DNA from: an uncultured Eggerthella sp. | GTDB lineage: Bacteria; Actinomycetota; Coriobacteriia; Coriobacteriales; Eggerthellaceae | Direction: 5' to 3' | DNA: 64,000 nt | Assembly (NCBI GenBank): GCA_958431815.1 | Contig: CAUASB010000001.1 | Span: 310,001-374,000 of the forward strand | Shown here: positions 7,150 through 15,689 of the stretch, in pieces | Numbering within the stretch: the first letter of the stretch is position 1 | How the letters are laid out: each line of letters starts with the position of its first letter | Made by a program: the position numbers and the translations under genes | Notes under the pieces: model-generated | What the model was told of the DNA's origin: nothing | Databases searched by the model: none | What the model saw: only the letters and a program-made list of their open reading frames with translations

Positions 7150-8508
7150 CTACAGATCGCAGCTCATAAGGTCGGCGTAGGTTTCACGGCGCGTTACCAG
7201 GCGAGCCTTGCCGTCCTTCACGAACACGATGCCGGGCCTGGGCTGACCGTTGTAACGGCTGCTCATGGAATGGCAGTACGCGCCCGTGCCGAACATGCAT
7301 ACGATGTCGCCCAAGTCGGGGTTCTGAATGGAAGCGTTGGCGGCAACCGCATCGCCCGATTCACAGTGTTTGCCCACCAGCGTAACCACCTTGGTACGCG
7401 GCTGACCAGCCTTGTTCGCGATAACGGGCTCATAGTCGGCGCCATACAGGGCCGTACGGATGTTGTCGGACATACCACCGTCGATAGCCACGATGTTGCG
7501 AATGCCCGGCAGCGTTTTCAGGATGCCGACGGTATACAGCGTCACACCCGGCGTTGCGGCGATGGAACGGCCCGGCTCAACGGCAATGCGCGGCTCCTTC
7601 ACGCCGTACTGGGCGCAGAGCTCCTTCACGGCCGTGCACGTAAGCTTCGCGAACGATTCGATGGTGGGAGGCTCTTCCTCGGCCACATAGGCAATGCCCA
7701 GGCCACCGCCCAGGTCAAGCCCCTCGATTTCGTAGCCGTACTCGTCGTTGATGCGCTTGATAAGCTGGATCATCACATCGATGGCCTCGCGGAACGAATG
7801 CAGCGCGAAGATCTGGGAGCCGATGTGGCAGTGCAGGCCCGACAGGTGCACGCCCGGCGTTTCAATGGCGTCCTTCACGCATTTGAAGGCGAAATCGTCA
7901 CGCATGGTGAAACCGAACTTGGAGTCTTCGCAGCCCGTGCGGATGAATTCGTGCGTGTCGGCTTCCACGCCCGGGGTGATGCGCATGTAAACGTCCTGCG
8001 TAACGCCTAGTTCCTGAGCGATAGCGGAAATGCGGCCCAGCTCGATACGGGAGTCGATGACGATGCACCCAACGCCTGCCTCGATGGCCTCACGCAGTTC
8101 CTGAGGCGTTTTGTTGTTGCCGTGCACGATTACACGCTTGGCAGGGAAACCCGCCGCCAGGGCGCACGCAAGCTCGCCACCACCGGAAACGTCCAGGCAC
8201 ATGCCATGCTCGTTTGCCAGCTGCACGATGGCCTTGTTCTGGAACGCCTTGGAGGCATAGGCAACCTCGGCGCGGTCGCCGTAGTACTTCTTAAAGGACT
8301 GCACGTATTCGTCCATGCGCGCTTCCAAGTCGGCCTGGTCGAACACGTACAAAGCCGTGCCGAATTCCTTGGCAACCTCAACCATGTCGCAACCACCGAT
8401 GAACAGATGGTCGTCTTTCACTTCGGCGGTAAGGGGCAGAACCTTGCCCAGTTCCATGGTGGTGCGGCCGTCGGCCTGCTTATTCAAATCAGATGCGGGG
8501 AGTGACAT
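7150..8508 (-). CDS. lysA: Diaminopimelate decarboxylase
   Basis: The 452-residue, fold-type III PLP enzyme decarboxylates meso-diaminopimelate to lysine, the last step of lysine synthesis. The PLP lysine is Lys87 in AYASKAFQN. The glycine-rich LDLGGGLGIAY, the active-site CESGD and the C-terminal YNGQPRPGIVFV also fit. The N-terminus is about 20 residues longer than in many homologues; a start at Met18 is possible. The chosen ATG has AAGGA about ten nt upstream. It neighbours hom and the methionine genes, forming an aspartate-family cluster, although it is not clearly one operon. Confidence 0.95.
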   Translation of the reverse strand: MSLPASDLNKQADGRTTMELGKVLPLTAEVKDDHLFIGGCDMVEVAKEFGTALYVFDQADLEARMDEYVQSFKKYYGDRAEVAYASKAFQNKAIVQLANEHGMCLDVSGGGELACALAAGFPAKRVIVHGNNKTPQELREAIEAGVGCIVIDSRIELGRISAIAQELGVTQDVYMRITPGVEADTHEFIRTGCEDSKFGFTMRDDFAFKCVKDAIETPGVHLSGLHCHIGSQIFALHSFREAIDVMIQLIKRINDEYGYEIEGLDLGGGLGIAYVAEEEPPTIESFAKLTCTAVKELCAQYGVKEPRIAVEPGRSIAATPGVTLYTVGILKTLPGIRNIVAIDGGMSDNIRTALYGADYEPVIANKAGQPRTKVVTLVGKHCESGDAVAANASIQNPDLGDIVCMFGTGAYCHSMSSRYNGQPRPGIVFVKDGKARLVTRRETYADLMSCDL

Positions 8509-8565
8509 AACGCCTGCTTCCTTGAGGGTTAGATGGGTGCGCCTGCGCGCTTTTTATTCGACCGA

Positions 8566-8571
8566 TATAAT
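8566..8571 (+). promoter_or_regulatory. Probable -10 box of rlmH
   Basis: A consensus TATAAT lies about 70 nt before the rlmH start. The hexamer 17 bp upstream is a poor -35, so the call rests on the -10. Confidence 0.4.
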
Positions 8572-8639
8572 ACCGTGCGAACAACTACTGTAACAACGTT
8601 TCTTTTCCAGCTGGTAACGCTGGCAAGATCGGAGGCACC

Positions 8640-9083
8640 ATGCTTCGCATAACCGTATTCGCCATCGGCAAGCTGAAAGAGCAGTTCTGGAAAGATGCTG
8701 TTGCCGAATACCTGAAGCGCTTGGGCGCCTACGCGAAAATAGAAGTGCGCGAACTGCCCGATTCCAACGCGGAAAAGGAAGCCAACGCCTTGCTTTCTGC
8801 CCTGCCGGAGCGCGGCCCCATTATCCTGATGGACATCCACGGCAAGGAAACCTCCAGCGAAGGGCTGGCAAAGAAGATCGACACCTACGCGCTGAACAGC
8901 GATTCCCATATCTCGTTCATCATCGGGGGAAGCGACGGGGTTACGAAAGAAGTGAAGCAGCGCGCCACCGAACGCATAAGCTTCGGCCCCATTACCCTGC
9001 CCCACAACCTGGCGCGCGTGGTGCTGCTGGAGCAGATTTACCGCGCCTTCAAGATCATCCGCCACGAGCCGTACCACAAATAG
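8640..9083 (+). CDS. rlmH: 23S rRNA pseudouridine-1915 N3-methyltransferase
   Basis: The 147-residue SPOUT-family protein methylates pseudouridine 1915 in helix 69 of 23S rRNA, using S-adenosylmethionine, as a homodimer on the 70S ribosome. Hallmarks are MLRITVFAIGKLKE at the N-terminus, FIIGGSDG for cofactor binding, and the invariant C-terminal LPHNLARVVLLEQIYRA with EPYHK. It is a little shorter than the usual 155-160 residues, without a missing motif. GGAGG six nt before the ATG supports the start. It is divergent from lysA and has its own terminator. Confidence 0.96.
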   Translation: MLRITVFAIGKLKEQFWKDAVAEYLKRLGAYAKIEVRELPDSNAEKEANALLSALPERGPIILMDIHGKETSSEGLAKKIDTYALNSDSHISFIIGGSDGVTKEVKQRATERISFGPITLPHNLARVVLLEQIYRAFKIIRHEPYHK

Positions 9084-9089
9084 TTCCTA

Positions 9090-9116
9090 GCGCTGTTCTA
9101 TCGAACAGCGCCTTTT
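9090..9116 (+). terminator. Terminator of rlmH
   Basis: GCGCTGTTC (9090-9098) pairs with GAACAGCGC (9103-9111), then CTTTT. The identical stem follows pilT at 45276-45297. Confidence 0.85.
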
Positions 9117-9126
9117 CGTGGTAAAC

Positions 9127-9157
9127 GCTATGACGCTGCGCAGGCTTCTAACGGGCA
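9127..9157 (+). repeat. Remnant of the nested 3' element after rlmH
   Basis: TATGACGCTGCGC, then GGCTTCTAACGGGC, corresponds to the opening part of the element after pilT (ATGACGCTGCGC, then GGGACTCTGACGGCGC). The inner hairpin and closing arm are missing. Confidence 0.45.
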
Positions 9158-9251
9158 TCTTGCTCTTCAATCGTCGGCCACGTGCGAAGAGATCTCTGGG
9201 CTTGGAAAGCCCCCCCCTGTTGCAGTTCAGGGATTCCCGCTGCCCTGCTCG

Positions 9252-9337
9252 CTTCGCTCGTGCGGTCGCTGCTTCATGCATTAGACGGAGATTTTCCTTT
9301 GGAAAATCTAGCAGGAATTGCTTTCAGAGAACCCTTC
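9252..9337 (-). repeat. Dispersed repeat, copy 2
   Basis: This is the inverted partner of 5245-5330. In this copy the central palindrome is perfect, AGATTTTCC-TTT-GGAAAATCT (9289-9309). Confidence 0.7.
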
Positions 9338-9423
9338 GCTGCAACAGGGAGCCTTTCCAAGCGTGCGCTTCTACCAACCTAGCCAGCAGAAACGCCAAGC
9401 TATGAAGCTTGCGAACATGCAGA

Positions 9424-10188
9424 TTACCCTACCTGGTCTTGGAGGGCTTTGAGGGTGCCGTCTTTGTCCATTTGATCGAGTGCATCGTTGATGGCGTCGG
9501 TCAGGCCGCGGTTGTTCTTGTTCACGGCTACCGCATATTTTTCGCACGTTGCCGCCGTTTCAATCACGTTGCAGTTGGAATAACCGTTTTTCATGAAGTA
9601 CCTGCATGAGGGAGCGTCCGCCACGATGCCGGCGACTTCGCCCGCCTCGAGAGCCTCAAAGCACTCGGCAACGCTGTCGTAGCCAACCACGCTTTCGGAA
9701 ACGTTGGCCTTGGCGTAATCGTAGCCCGTGGTTTCGACTTGGGCAGCAACACGCTTGCCCTTGAGCTCGGAGGTCATCTCATATGAGCTGTTTTTCACCA
9801 CAATTGCCTGATCTACCAGGTAATACGGGGAAGAAAAATCGACAAGCTCCGAACGGCTGGGATTGATGGAAAGCCCCGAAAGCGCAACATCGTACGTGCC
9901 ATCGTGCACCCCTTGCACCACGTCGTCGAAGGAAACCGAAACCACGTTCAACCCCAGACCAAGGCGGGAGGCAAGCTCGCGGGCAACGCTCACGTCGAAG
10001 CCAGAAAGGGCATCGCCCTCCTTCATATCGAACGGCGGGAAATCGGGAGACAAGGCAACGGTAAGCGTGCCTTCCTGCACCAGCTGATAGGAAGGTTTGT
10101 CGTTTTCTTTCGAACATCCTGCCAAACACACGCAGGAACACACAGCCAAGCACAGCGCCAGAACCACCGCGACAATGCGTTTGCCCAT
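9424..10188 (-). CDS. Amino-acid ABC transporter substrate-binding lipoprotein
   Basis: The protein has a lipoprotein signal ending LAGCSKEND (Cys at about 25) followed by a family 3 solute-binding domain: GTLTVALSPDFPPFD, GFDVSVARELASRLG, YDVALSGLSINPSRSELVDFSSPY and KGKRVAAQ. These normally deliver polar amino acids to an ABC importer; the ligand cannot be read from sequence. No permease or ATPase gene is adjacent, so it is an orphan here. The start at 10188 (MGKRIVAV) puts the signal peptide in the right place and has AGGGG upstream. The next gene upstream on the same strand is the YerC-type regulator, about 115 bp away. Confidence 0.88.
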   Translation of the reverse strand: MGKRIVAVVLALCLAVCSCVCLAGCSKENDKPSYQLVQEGTLTVALSPDFPPFDMKEGDALSGFDVSVARELASRLGLGLNVVSVSFDDVVQGVHDGTYDVALSGLSINPSRSELVDFSSPYYLVDQAIVVKNSSYEMTSELKGKRVAAQVETTGYDYAKANVSESVVGYDSVAECFEALEAGEVAGIVADAPSCRYFMKNGYSNCNVIETAATCEKYAVAVNKNNRGLTDAINDALDQMDKDGTLKALQDQVG

Positions 10189-10304
10189 CTTCTTCCCCCT
10201 TCCCTTTGAAGCGTTCGCAGATCCCTTCAATTGTGCCATTCCTCCAGTAAAGAAGCCGCACGTAGGCGGCTTCGCATCGAACAACGAAAAGACGTTGCGC
10301 TTTC

Positions 10305-10640
10305 TTATCCTTTTTCCGAAGCGGGGGCCACATCCAAACCCTCGGCGTTTGCCTCTTTAGCGTCGAGCACGTCGAACGCCAGCCCGTAGCCACCTGCGCC
10401 GTAGTTGAGCGCCTTCGACACACGGGCGATAGTGGTAGCGGAAGCGCCCGTGGCCTTTTCAATAACGGCATACGAGCTGCCCTTGCGCAGCATACGTGCC
10501 ACATCCAAACGCTGAGACGTGTCCTTGATCTCGCGCACGGTGAACAAGTCTTCCAACAGGGCGAACACATCATCAGGATCGGTTAAGCCCGCGAAAACCT
10601 CAAGCAGGTCTTCAACCTCTTTCGTCCTTAGCTCCGGCAT
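10305..10640 (-). CDS. TrpR/YerC-type transcriptional regulator
   Basis: The 111-residue protein begins MPELRTKEVEDLLEVFAGL and contains the TrpR-like helix-turn-helix of the YerC/YecD family (REIKDTSQRLDVARMLRKG, then YAVIEKATGASATTIARVSKAL). YerC-type proteins are DNA-binding relatives of TrpR with poorly known targets. A 20-residue tail after the fold is extra. The start at 10640 has GGGAGG six nt upstream; the 22 upstream codons have none. It lies between ilvE and an amino-acid-binding protein, both on the same strand, so amino-acid control is plausible but unproven. Confidence 0.85.
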   Translation of the reverse strand: MPELRTKEVEDLLEVFAGLTDPDDVFALLEDLFTVREIKDTSQRLDVARMLRKGSSYAVIEKATGASATTIARVSKALNYGAGGYGLAFDVLDAKEANAEGLDVAPASEKG

Positions 10641-10722
10641 AGCCAACCTCCCCTTTCGCATTACGCACGCCCGTTCCGCATGGAACACGCGGTAAAACGC
10701 GCACATTCACTCCCTGAAAAAC

Positions 10723-10766
10723 AAAGCCGCACCCCCATGCCATGCAGCATGGGGGAATGCGGCTTT
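10723..10766 (-). terminator. Terminator of ilvE
   Basis: AAAGCCGCA plus CCCCCATGC (10723-10740) pairs with 10747-10766; on the minus strand TTTGTTTTTC follows the stem. Confidence 0.85.
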
Positions 10767-10794
10767 GCGTAAGCGCAGATAAAGCGCGTGATTA

Positions 10795-11718
10795 TTAGAA
10801 GCGGGTAATCCAGTCTTCGTACTCGGGAACCTTACCGTAAGCAACGTCGAAGTAGCGCTTCTGAAGCTGCTCGGTGATGGGGCCCATAGGACCGATTTCG
10901 CGGTCGTCTACGCTGCGGACCGGCGTAAGCTCGGCAGCAGAACCGCACATGAACATCTCGTCGGCGATGTACAGGTCGGAACGGGTAAGGGATTCCTCGA
11001 TTGCAGGAATGTCCATATCGCAGGCAATGTGCAGAACGGTGTCGCGCGTGATGCCCTCAAGCAGGCCGTCGGACAGCGGAGGCGTAGAAAGGATGCCGTT
11101 GCGAACAGTGAACAGGTTTTCGCCCGTGCCTTCGCATACGTAACCCTGCTCGTTGAGCATAACAGCCTCGGCATAGCCGTGCTTCTTAGCCTCGAGCTTT
11201 GCCAGGATGGAGTTCATGTAGGAAGCGGAAGACTTCACAGCAGGCGGAATTGCGTTGAAGGAACGCTGACGCCAGGAAGAAACGCCTACAGGGATGCCGT
11301 TCTTCAGAGCGTCTTCGCCCATGTAAGCGCCCCAAGGCCAAACTGCGATGATAACGTCAACCGGCGCACCCGTGGGATCTACGCCCATCTGGCCGTAGCC
11401 GTAGTATGCCAACGGACGGATGTAGCAGGACTTCAGGCCGTTCTTCTTGATGAGCTCAACGGTAGCTTCGCACAGCTCGTCTACGCTGTAGGGAAGGTCC
11501 ATCATAGCGATCTTTGCGCTGCGATGCAGGCGCTCCATATGGTCGTGAAGACGGAAGATAACCGCTTCGTCGGTTTCTTCGTTGTGATAGCAGCGGATGC
11601 CCTCGAACACGCCAGAGCCGTAATGAAGGGCATGGGTCAGGACGTGCGTCGTTGCCTGTTCCCACGGTACCATTTCGCCATTCTTCCAGATGTAATCCAC
11701 GGGATGCACGTCTGCCAT
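10795..11718 (-). CDS. ilvE: Branched-chain amino acid aminotransferase
   Basis: The 307-residue class IV PLP aminotransferase interconverts leucine, isoleucine and valine with their keto acids. Landmarks are LHYGSGVFEGIRCY, IRPLAYYGYG, the lysine region PPAVKSSASYMNSILAK, LNEQGYVCEGTGENLF and the C-terminal phosphate-binding MCGSAAELTPV. Start MADVHPVDY at 11718 is preceded by AAAGGA. It has its own terminator. A LysR regulator lies 200 bp upstream on the same strand but faces the antiporter, so co-regulation is uncertain. Confidence 0.94.
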   Translation of the reverse strand: MADVHPVDYIWKNGEMVPWEQATTHVLTHALHYGSGVFEGIRCYHNEETDEAVIFRLHDHMERLHRSAKIAMMDLPYSVDELCEATVELIKKNGLKSCYIRPLAYYGYGQMGVDPTGAPVDVIIAVWPWGAYMGEDALKNGIPVGVSSWRQRSFNAIPPAVKSSASYMNSILAKLEAKKHGYAEAVMLNEQGYVCEGTGENLFTVRNGILSTPPLSDGLLEGITRDTVLHIACDMDIPAIEESLTRSDLYIADEMFMCGSAAELTPVRSVDDREIGPMGPITEQLQKRYFDVAYGKVPEYEDWITRF

Positions 11719-11917
11719 TGATGTTCCTTTCACGCTTCTGCTTTGCCCAGGCTTAAAGCACGCTTGCCAGCATGCTCTGCCGGGAACTTTTTCGGTTTCT
11801 TATTCTACTCCAACCGAGTGGAGTAACACAGTTCAGCACAAAAGGCAGCAATTGGGGTATTTCCCTCCGTGAAAGGCGAAAAACGCTCATTACGGCCAAG
11901 ACCCACGGGGCTGCCCG

Positions 11918-12829
11918 TTATGCGCGCCCCTCGAAAACCCGTGCGTTTTCCAAGCCGATGTCGATGAAACGCTTCAGCGCTCCCCACACGTATGACGTTT
12001 TGGCATACGCGAAACTGATTTGGTAGGCGGCATCGCTGGAAAAGCGGTACTCCTGCACCCTTGCCCGCTCTTCAGCGGAAAGCATGGCCTTCACCTGCAC
12101 CGATGGGCAAAAGCACACACCAACGCCCCGCGCACAGAGCGAAAGCATGGTGCTGGCATTGTCGGTTACCACCGCTTCGCGGGGCTTAAAACCCGCCTGC
12201 TTGATGAGCACGCGCGAAATACGCCCCGCAATGTCGTTCGGCTTGCATAGCACAAACGGCGCGTCGGCAAGCTGCGGCAGTACCTCTTCGCCTGAAAGCG
12301 CCGGGTCGAGCCCCATCCGATTCGGCGCCAGCATCACCACTTCCTCGGAGTAGAAGGGCACCAAGTTGAACTCACGGAAATCGTCGGTAGCACGCCCCAC
12401 GAACAGGTCGATAGCCCCTTCGCGAAGCATGGCAACAAGCTCTTCGTTCGATTTCTCGAACAGCTCTATATCGATACCAGGACATTCCCTTCTGAACGCC
12501 TCGATGATGCGCGGCATGGTCAGATACCCCCGGGTATGCGCCACTCCCACGCGTATGCGCCCGCGTTGGTTTTCGGTAATGTCGGCGAACTCGGTTTTAA
12601 GAGCATGCAGTTCCTCGTTGAAGCCTTTCGCATAACGCAGAAACGACTCGCCCGCATAGGTAAGCTCCAAGGGGTTTTTGCGAACCAGCAGCTTGCAGCC
12701 CAATTCCTTTTCAATGGCGGCAATATGGGCGCTGAGCGTTTGTTGGGTGATGTGCAGCTCGGCTGCGGCGTGCGTGATGTTGCGATGCTTTGCCACTACC
12801 GCGAAGTATTCCATGGAAAGGAAGTTCAT
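11918..12829 (-). CDS. LysR-family transcriptional regulator
   Basis: The 303-residue protein has the N-terminal LysR winged helix (MNFLSMEYFAVVAKHRNITHAAAELHITQQTLSAHI, residues 1-36) and a periplasmic-binding-like effector domain from about residue 90 (GRIRVGVAHTRGYLTMPRIIEAF). LysR proteins usually control a divergent neighbour; here that is the NhaC-type antiporter 91 bp away, so control of Na+/H+ or solute exchange is likely. The effector cannot be predicted. Confidence 0.92.
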   Translation of the reverse strand: MNFLSMEYFAVVAKHRNITHAAAELHITQQTLSAHIAAIEKELGCKLLVRKNPLELTYAGESFLRYAKGFNEELHALKTEFADITENQRGRIRVGVAHTRGYLTMPRIIEAFRRECPGIDIELFEKSNEELVAMLREGAIDLFVGRATDDFREFNLVPFYSEEVVMLAPNRMGLDPALSGEEVLPQLADAPFVLCKPNDIAGRISRVLIKQAGFKPREAVVTDNASTMLSLCARGVGVCFCPSVQVKAMLSAEERARVQEYRFSSDAAYQISFAYAKTSYVWGALKRFIDIGLENARVFEGRA

Positions 12830-12920
12830 GGTTCTCCAGACACAGTAGATTACCTGTTTTATTTACCGAATATAACAGTTTTACCTCTGTATTGCTCCAC
12901 GGTATAACCGAGGTACCGAA
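12830..12920. promoter_or_regulatory. LysR-antiporter divergent control region
   Basis: This short AT-rich gap must hold both promoters. TACCTC (12882-12887) and GAGGTA (12910-12915) form an interrupted inverted repeat, a reasonable LysR-type site, just before the antiporter start. Confidence 0.35.
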
Positions 12921-14303
12921 ATGCCAGCTGAAAGGAACCCCGTGGCAGAAACTCTAACTATCGCCCTGTTTTGCCTTGCCCTTATTGCCTGCGGAGTATT
13001 GGGGCAGCCCATCCTGTACGGACTGGCGGTTGGCCTTGTCATCTTCTGCGCCTATGCCTTATGGAAGGTGCGCGCACTGCGCCCCCTTGGGCGCATGATC
13101 CTGGACGGCGTCCTCACCGCAAAGGGCGTGCTGATCATGTTCGTTTTCATCGGCATGCTCACCGGGCTTTGGCGCGCCAGCGGCACCATTGCCGCCCTGG
13201 TAACGTTTGCCGCAAGCTTCTTTACCCCTACAACGCTGGTAGCGTTGGCTTTCGTAAGCTGCAGCGCCGTTTCGTTCCTTATCGGCACGTCGTTCGGCAC
13301 GGCGGCAACCATGGGCGTGGTGTGCGCCACAATCGGGCAATCCGCCGGCGTAGACCCCTTGGTACTGGGCGGCGCCATTCTTTCAGGATGCTACTTCGGC
13401 GACCGGTGCTCGCCGGTTTCCAGCAGCGCTTACTTGGTGGCCGAACTTTCGGGCGCCACCGTGCGCCAGAACATCCCACGCATGCTGAAAAGTGCACTGG
13501 TTCCCCTGGCGCTTTCGCTTGTTGCCTACCTTGCGCTGGGCATCGCGCTTGACCCGGGAACCGAGATTTCCGCCGCTGGAAACGAAATAGCGCAGGGCTT
13601 CGATCTTCACCCCGCCGTGTACCTGCCCGCCCTTGCCGTTTTGGCGCTGCCCCTCATATGCCGCAACGCCCGCCTTGCCCTTTTCGTAAGCAGCGCAATC
13701 GCCTTCGCCCTGTGCCTTCTTGTGCAAAATGAAGAGCCCCTTTCCGTGGCGCAAACAGTAGTTCTCGGCTTTGCTGCAGAGGGAAAAAGCGCCCTGGTGC
13801 AAGGCGGCGGCATCGTAAGCATGGCCTACCCCGCTGCCGTGGTGTGCCTTTCTTCTGCCTATGCGGGAATTTTCCAAGCCACAGGACTTTTGAAGGGAAT
13901 GCAGCAGCACCTTCGAAAGCTGGGTGAGCGCATCACGAAATTCGGCGCATGCTTGGTAACTGCTCTGGGCACTTCATGCGTTGCGTGCAATCAGACGCTT
14001 TCCATCATGCTTACCAACCAGCTGTATGGCCCCTTGCAACGCAACAATAAAACGCTTGCCCTCGAGCTGGAAGATTCGGCCGTGCTCATTGCCGCTGCCA
14101 TCCCCTGGTCAATCGCATCGCTGGTAGTGCTGCAGGTTTCAGGCAATGCGCCAACCGCAAGCATCGCCTGCGCCTTCTTCCTGTTCCTGGTGCCGCTGTG
14201 GCATTTGACAGTCGAAGTGGTTTCAACGTGGCGCTCCCGCCACAACGCGCAGGCCGACAATCGAAAAGGGACAAAACGCCGCAACACCCTGCCCCTGTCG
14301 TAG
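12921..14303 (+). CDS. NhaC-family Na+/H+ antiporter
   Basis: The 460-residue protein is highly hydrophobic with about 11-12 membrane spans. It carries the NhaC signatures GTSFGTAATMGVVCATIG (about residues 120-140) and SGCYFGDRCSPVSSSAYLVA. Members exchange protons for sodium or, in some lineages, organic acids such as malate/lactate, so the substrate remains open. Two starts fit: ATG at 12921 with GAGG upstream, or GTG at 12942 with GAAAGGA six nt upstream. The second gives a tighter N-terminus. It is divergent from a LysR regulator and converges on the alarmone synthetase gene 39 bp away. Confidence 0.88.
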   Translation: MPAERNPVAETLTIALFCLALIACGVLGQPILYGLAVGLVIFCAYALWKVRALRPLGRMILDGVLTAKGVLIMFVFIGMLTGLWRASGTIAALVTFAASFFTPTTLVALAFVSCSAVSFLIGTSFGTAATMGVVCATIGQSAGVDPLVLGGAILSGCYFGDRCSPVSSSAYLVAELSGATVRQNIPRMLKSALVPLALSLVAYLALGIALDPGTEISAAGNEIAQGFDLHPAVYLPALAVLALPLICRNARLALFVSSAIAFALCLLVQNEEPLSVAQTVVLGFAAEGKSALVQGGGIVSMAYPAAVVCLSSAYAGIFQATGLLKGMQQHLRKLGERITKFGACLVTALGTSCVACNQTLSIMLTNQLYGPLQRNNKTLALELEDSAVLIAAAIPWSIASLVVLQVSGNAPTASIACAFFLFLVPLWHLTVEVVSTWRSRHNAQADNRKGTKRRNTLPLS

Positions 14304-14342
14304 ATAGCCATCGGGCTTTACTGCCCTTTATTTGCAATTCTT

Positions 14343-15251
14343 TTACGAAACGCTTGCCTTTTCCGCTTCCTCACGTACCGCCGCAGCATCGGAAATGGCG
14401 CGCTGAACAGCCGCTTCGGTAACAGTTTTCGTGCTGGTGCTTACCGCATCTCCTTCGTGCTTATGGGAAACGCCCGCAGCACCGGCAACCGCTTTTTCCT
14501 GCTCTTCGATTTGCGCGCGGCGCCTGCTTGCCGCCTCTTCCACATCGGACGTCTGCACGGCGTGCATCAAAATCTGCATACGGCGCTCCACATCCTGGAT
14601 GATATCGGAGCAGTCTTTCAGCTCGTCAAACATATCGATGCCCTCTACCTTGGCATCCTGCTTGTACTTCAAGGTATGTTCAAGCGACGCCCAGAAATCC
14701 ATGGCGATGGTGCGCAACTGAATTTCCACCGGCACGTACTGTTTGCGGTCAAGGAAGTACACCGGCACTTTCACGATGATATGCAGACTGCGATACCCGT
14801 TGGGCTTTGGATGGGTGATGTAGTCCTTTACCTTCACAATCTGCAAGTCGTCCTGCAAGGAAAGCACCTTGACCAGAGCGCTTACGTCGTCAATGTAGGA
14901 AACGATCACGCGCATGCCCGCAATGTCCAGGATGTTTTCCTCCATGGACTTCAACGTTACCGGCACGCCGTAGCGGTACAGCTTGTCGTACACGCTTTTC
15001 GGTGCTTTGATGCGCGATTCGATATGGTGAATGGGATTGCGGCTAAGGCGGTATTCCAGATCGGCATCGAGGATTTCAAAACGCGTCTGCATTTCCTTTA
15101 TTGCCGCTTCGTATTTCTTGAACAGCGGTTTGCTTGCCACTTCGAACAGTTGGTATTGTTCCGTTGCCTTGGCTAACTGCTTGCCAGGCGTTTTTTCGCT
15201 TGCCATGCTTTTATTAAGCCCCTCGTGGTTGGGAACGTGATTCGCCTTCAT
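14343..15251 (-). CDS. Small alarmone synthetase, RelA/SpoT-like (p)ppGpp synthetase
   Basis: The protein contains only the RelA/SpoT synthetase domain, with no HD hydrolase, TGS or ACT part. That matches small alarmone synthetases of the YjbM/YwaC type, which make (p)ppGpp from ATP and GDP/GTP. Motifs are IESRIKAPKSVYDKLYR, DIAGMRVIVSYIDD, HPKPNGYRSLHIIVK, VPVEIQLRTIAMDFWASLEH. The last 60 residues are Ala/Glu-rich and probably helical, longer than usual. The start is uncertain: Met at 15251 or 15206 (MASEKTPG, GAGGGG at long spacing) both fit; 15287 has no ribosome site. Confidence 0.88.
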   Translation of the reverse strand: MKANHVPNHEGLNKSMASEKTPGKQLAKATEQYQLFEVASKPLFKKYEAAIKEMQTRFEILDADLEYRLSRNPIHHIESRIKAPKSVYDKLYRYGVPVTLKSMEENILDIAGMRVIVSYIDDVSALVKVLSLQDDLQIVKVKDYITHPKPNGYRSLHIIVKVPVYFLDRKQYVPVEIQLRTIAMDFWASLEHTLKYKQDAKVEGIDMFDELKDCSDIIQDVERRMQILMHAVQTSDVEEAASRRRAQIEEQEKAVAGAAGVSHKHEGDAVSTSTKTVTEAAVQRAISDAAAVREEAEKASVS

Positions 15252-15478
15252 CTTAGCCGCCCCATGCACCGCCAAGCGACTTTCCATGAAAGATACTACC
15301 CACTTGTTGATTATTGGGAAATATCATTGCGGATCGGTAACGTTCTTGAAGGGTTGCTGGGGGTGTGCCCTGCGGATTCCGCTTCCGCTTGTTTCGGCTT
15401 TCAAAGAATTGTTTTCTGGATAGTGGAAGAAATCGCAAGAATGGTTTGACGCATGGTTCAGGGCGTCCCTAAATTTTC

Positions 15479-15506
15479 AGGTCGAATACCTGGGGCGATT
15501 TTTTTT
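15479..15506 (+). terminator. Plus-strand terminator without an obvious gene
   Basis: CAGGT-CGAAT-ACCTG, extended by flanking CCC/GGG, is followed by eight T (15499-15506). Confidence 0.6.
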
Positions 15507-15653
15507 CGGCGATTCTTTGAAAACCGCACTCCAGAGAGCCCCGGGAAGCGGAGCCCCACCGCACGTAGTTCTAAGCCGATCCGCAAAGAGTATTCTTGGT
15601 GCCGAAGGCCGGTTGCGGCTCTTCTCTTTATGAAACTCTTTTCCTCTGTAAAC

Positions 15654-15675
15654 AAAAAACGCCCGTAAGGGCGTT
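15654..15675 (-). terminator. Minus-strand terminator downstream of glnN
   Basis: AACGCCC and GGGCGTT flank a 4-nt loop; on the minus strand TTTTTG follows. It lies beyond the nested 3' element and is the likely final stop for glnN. Confidence 0.7.
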
Positions 15676-15689
15676 AACTAAAGTCCGGG

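Larger units (their letters stand above)
9084..9423. other. Repeat-filled gene-free stretch after rlmH
   Basis: It contains the rlmH terminator, a remnant of the nested 3' element, and the second copy of the dispersed repeat (9252-9337). Open frames crossing it have no ribosome site or family match. Confidence 0.6.
15288..15686. other. Gene-free stretch with a plus-strand terminator; candidate small RNA
   Basis: No protein-like frame is seen. A plus-strand terminator at 15479-15506 has no upstream gene on that strand, so a small RNA between about 15290 and 15506 is possible. The remainder carries a minus-strand terminator at 15654-15675. Confidence 0.35.

Noticed and set aside
15475..15500. 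tRNA T-arm, from GGTCGAATACC.
   Set aside because: No acceptor stem, anticodon arm or D-arm can be built; the hairpin is part of a terminator.
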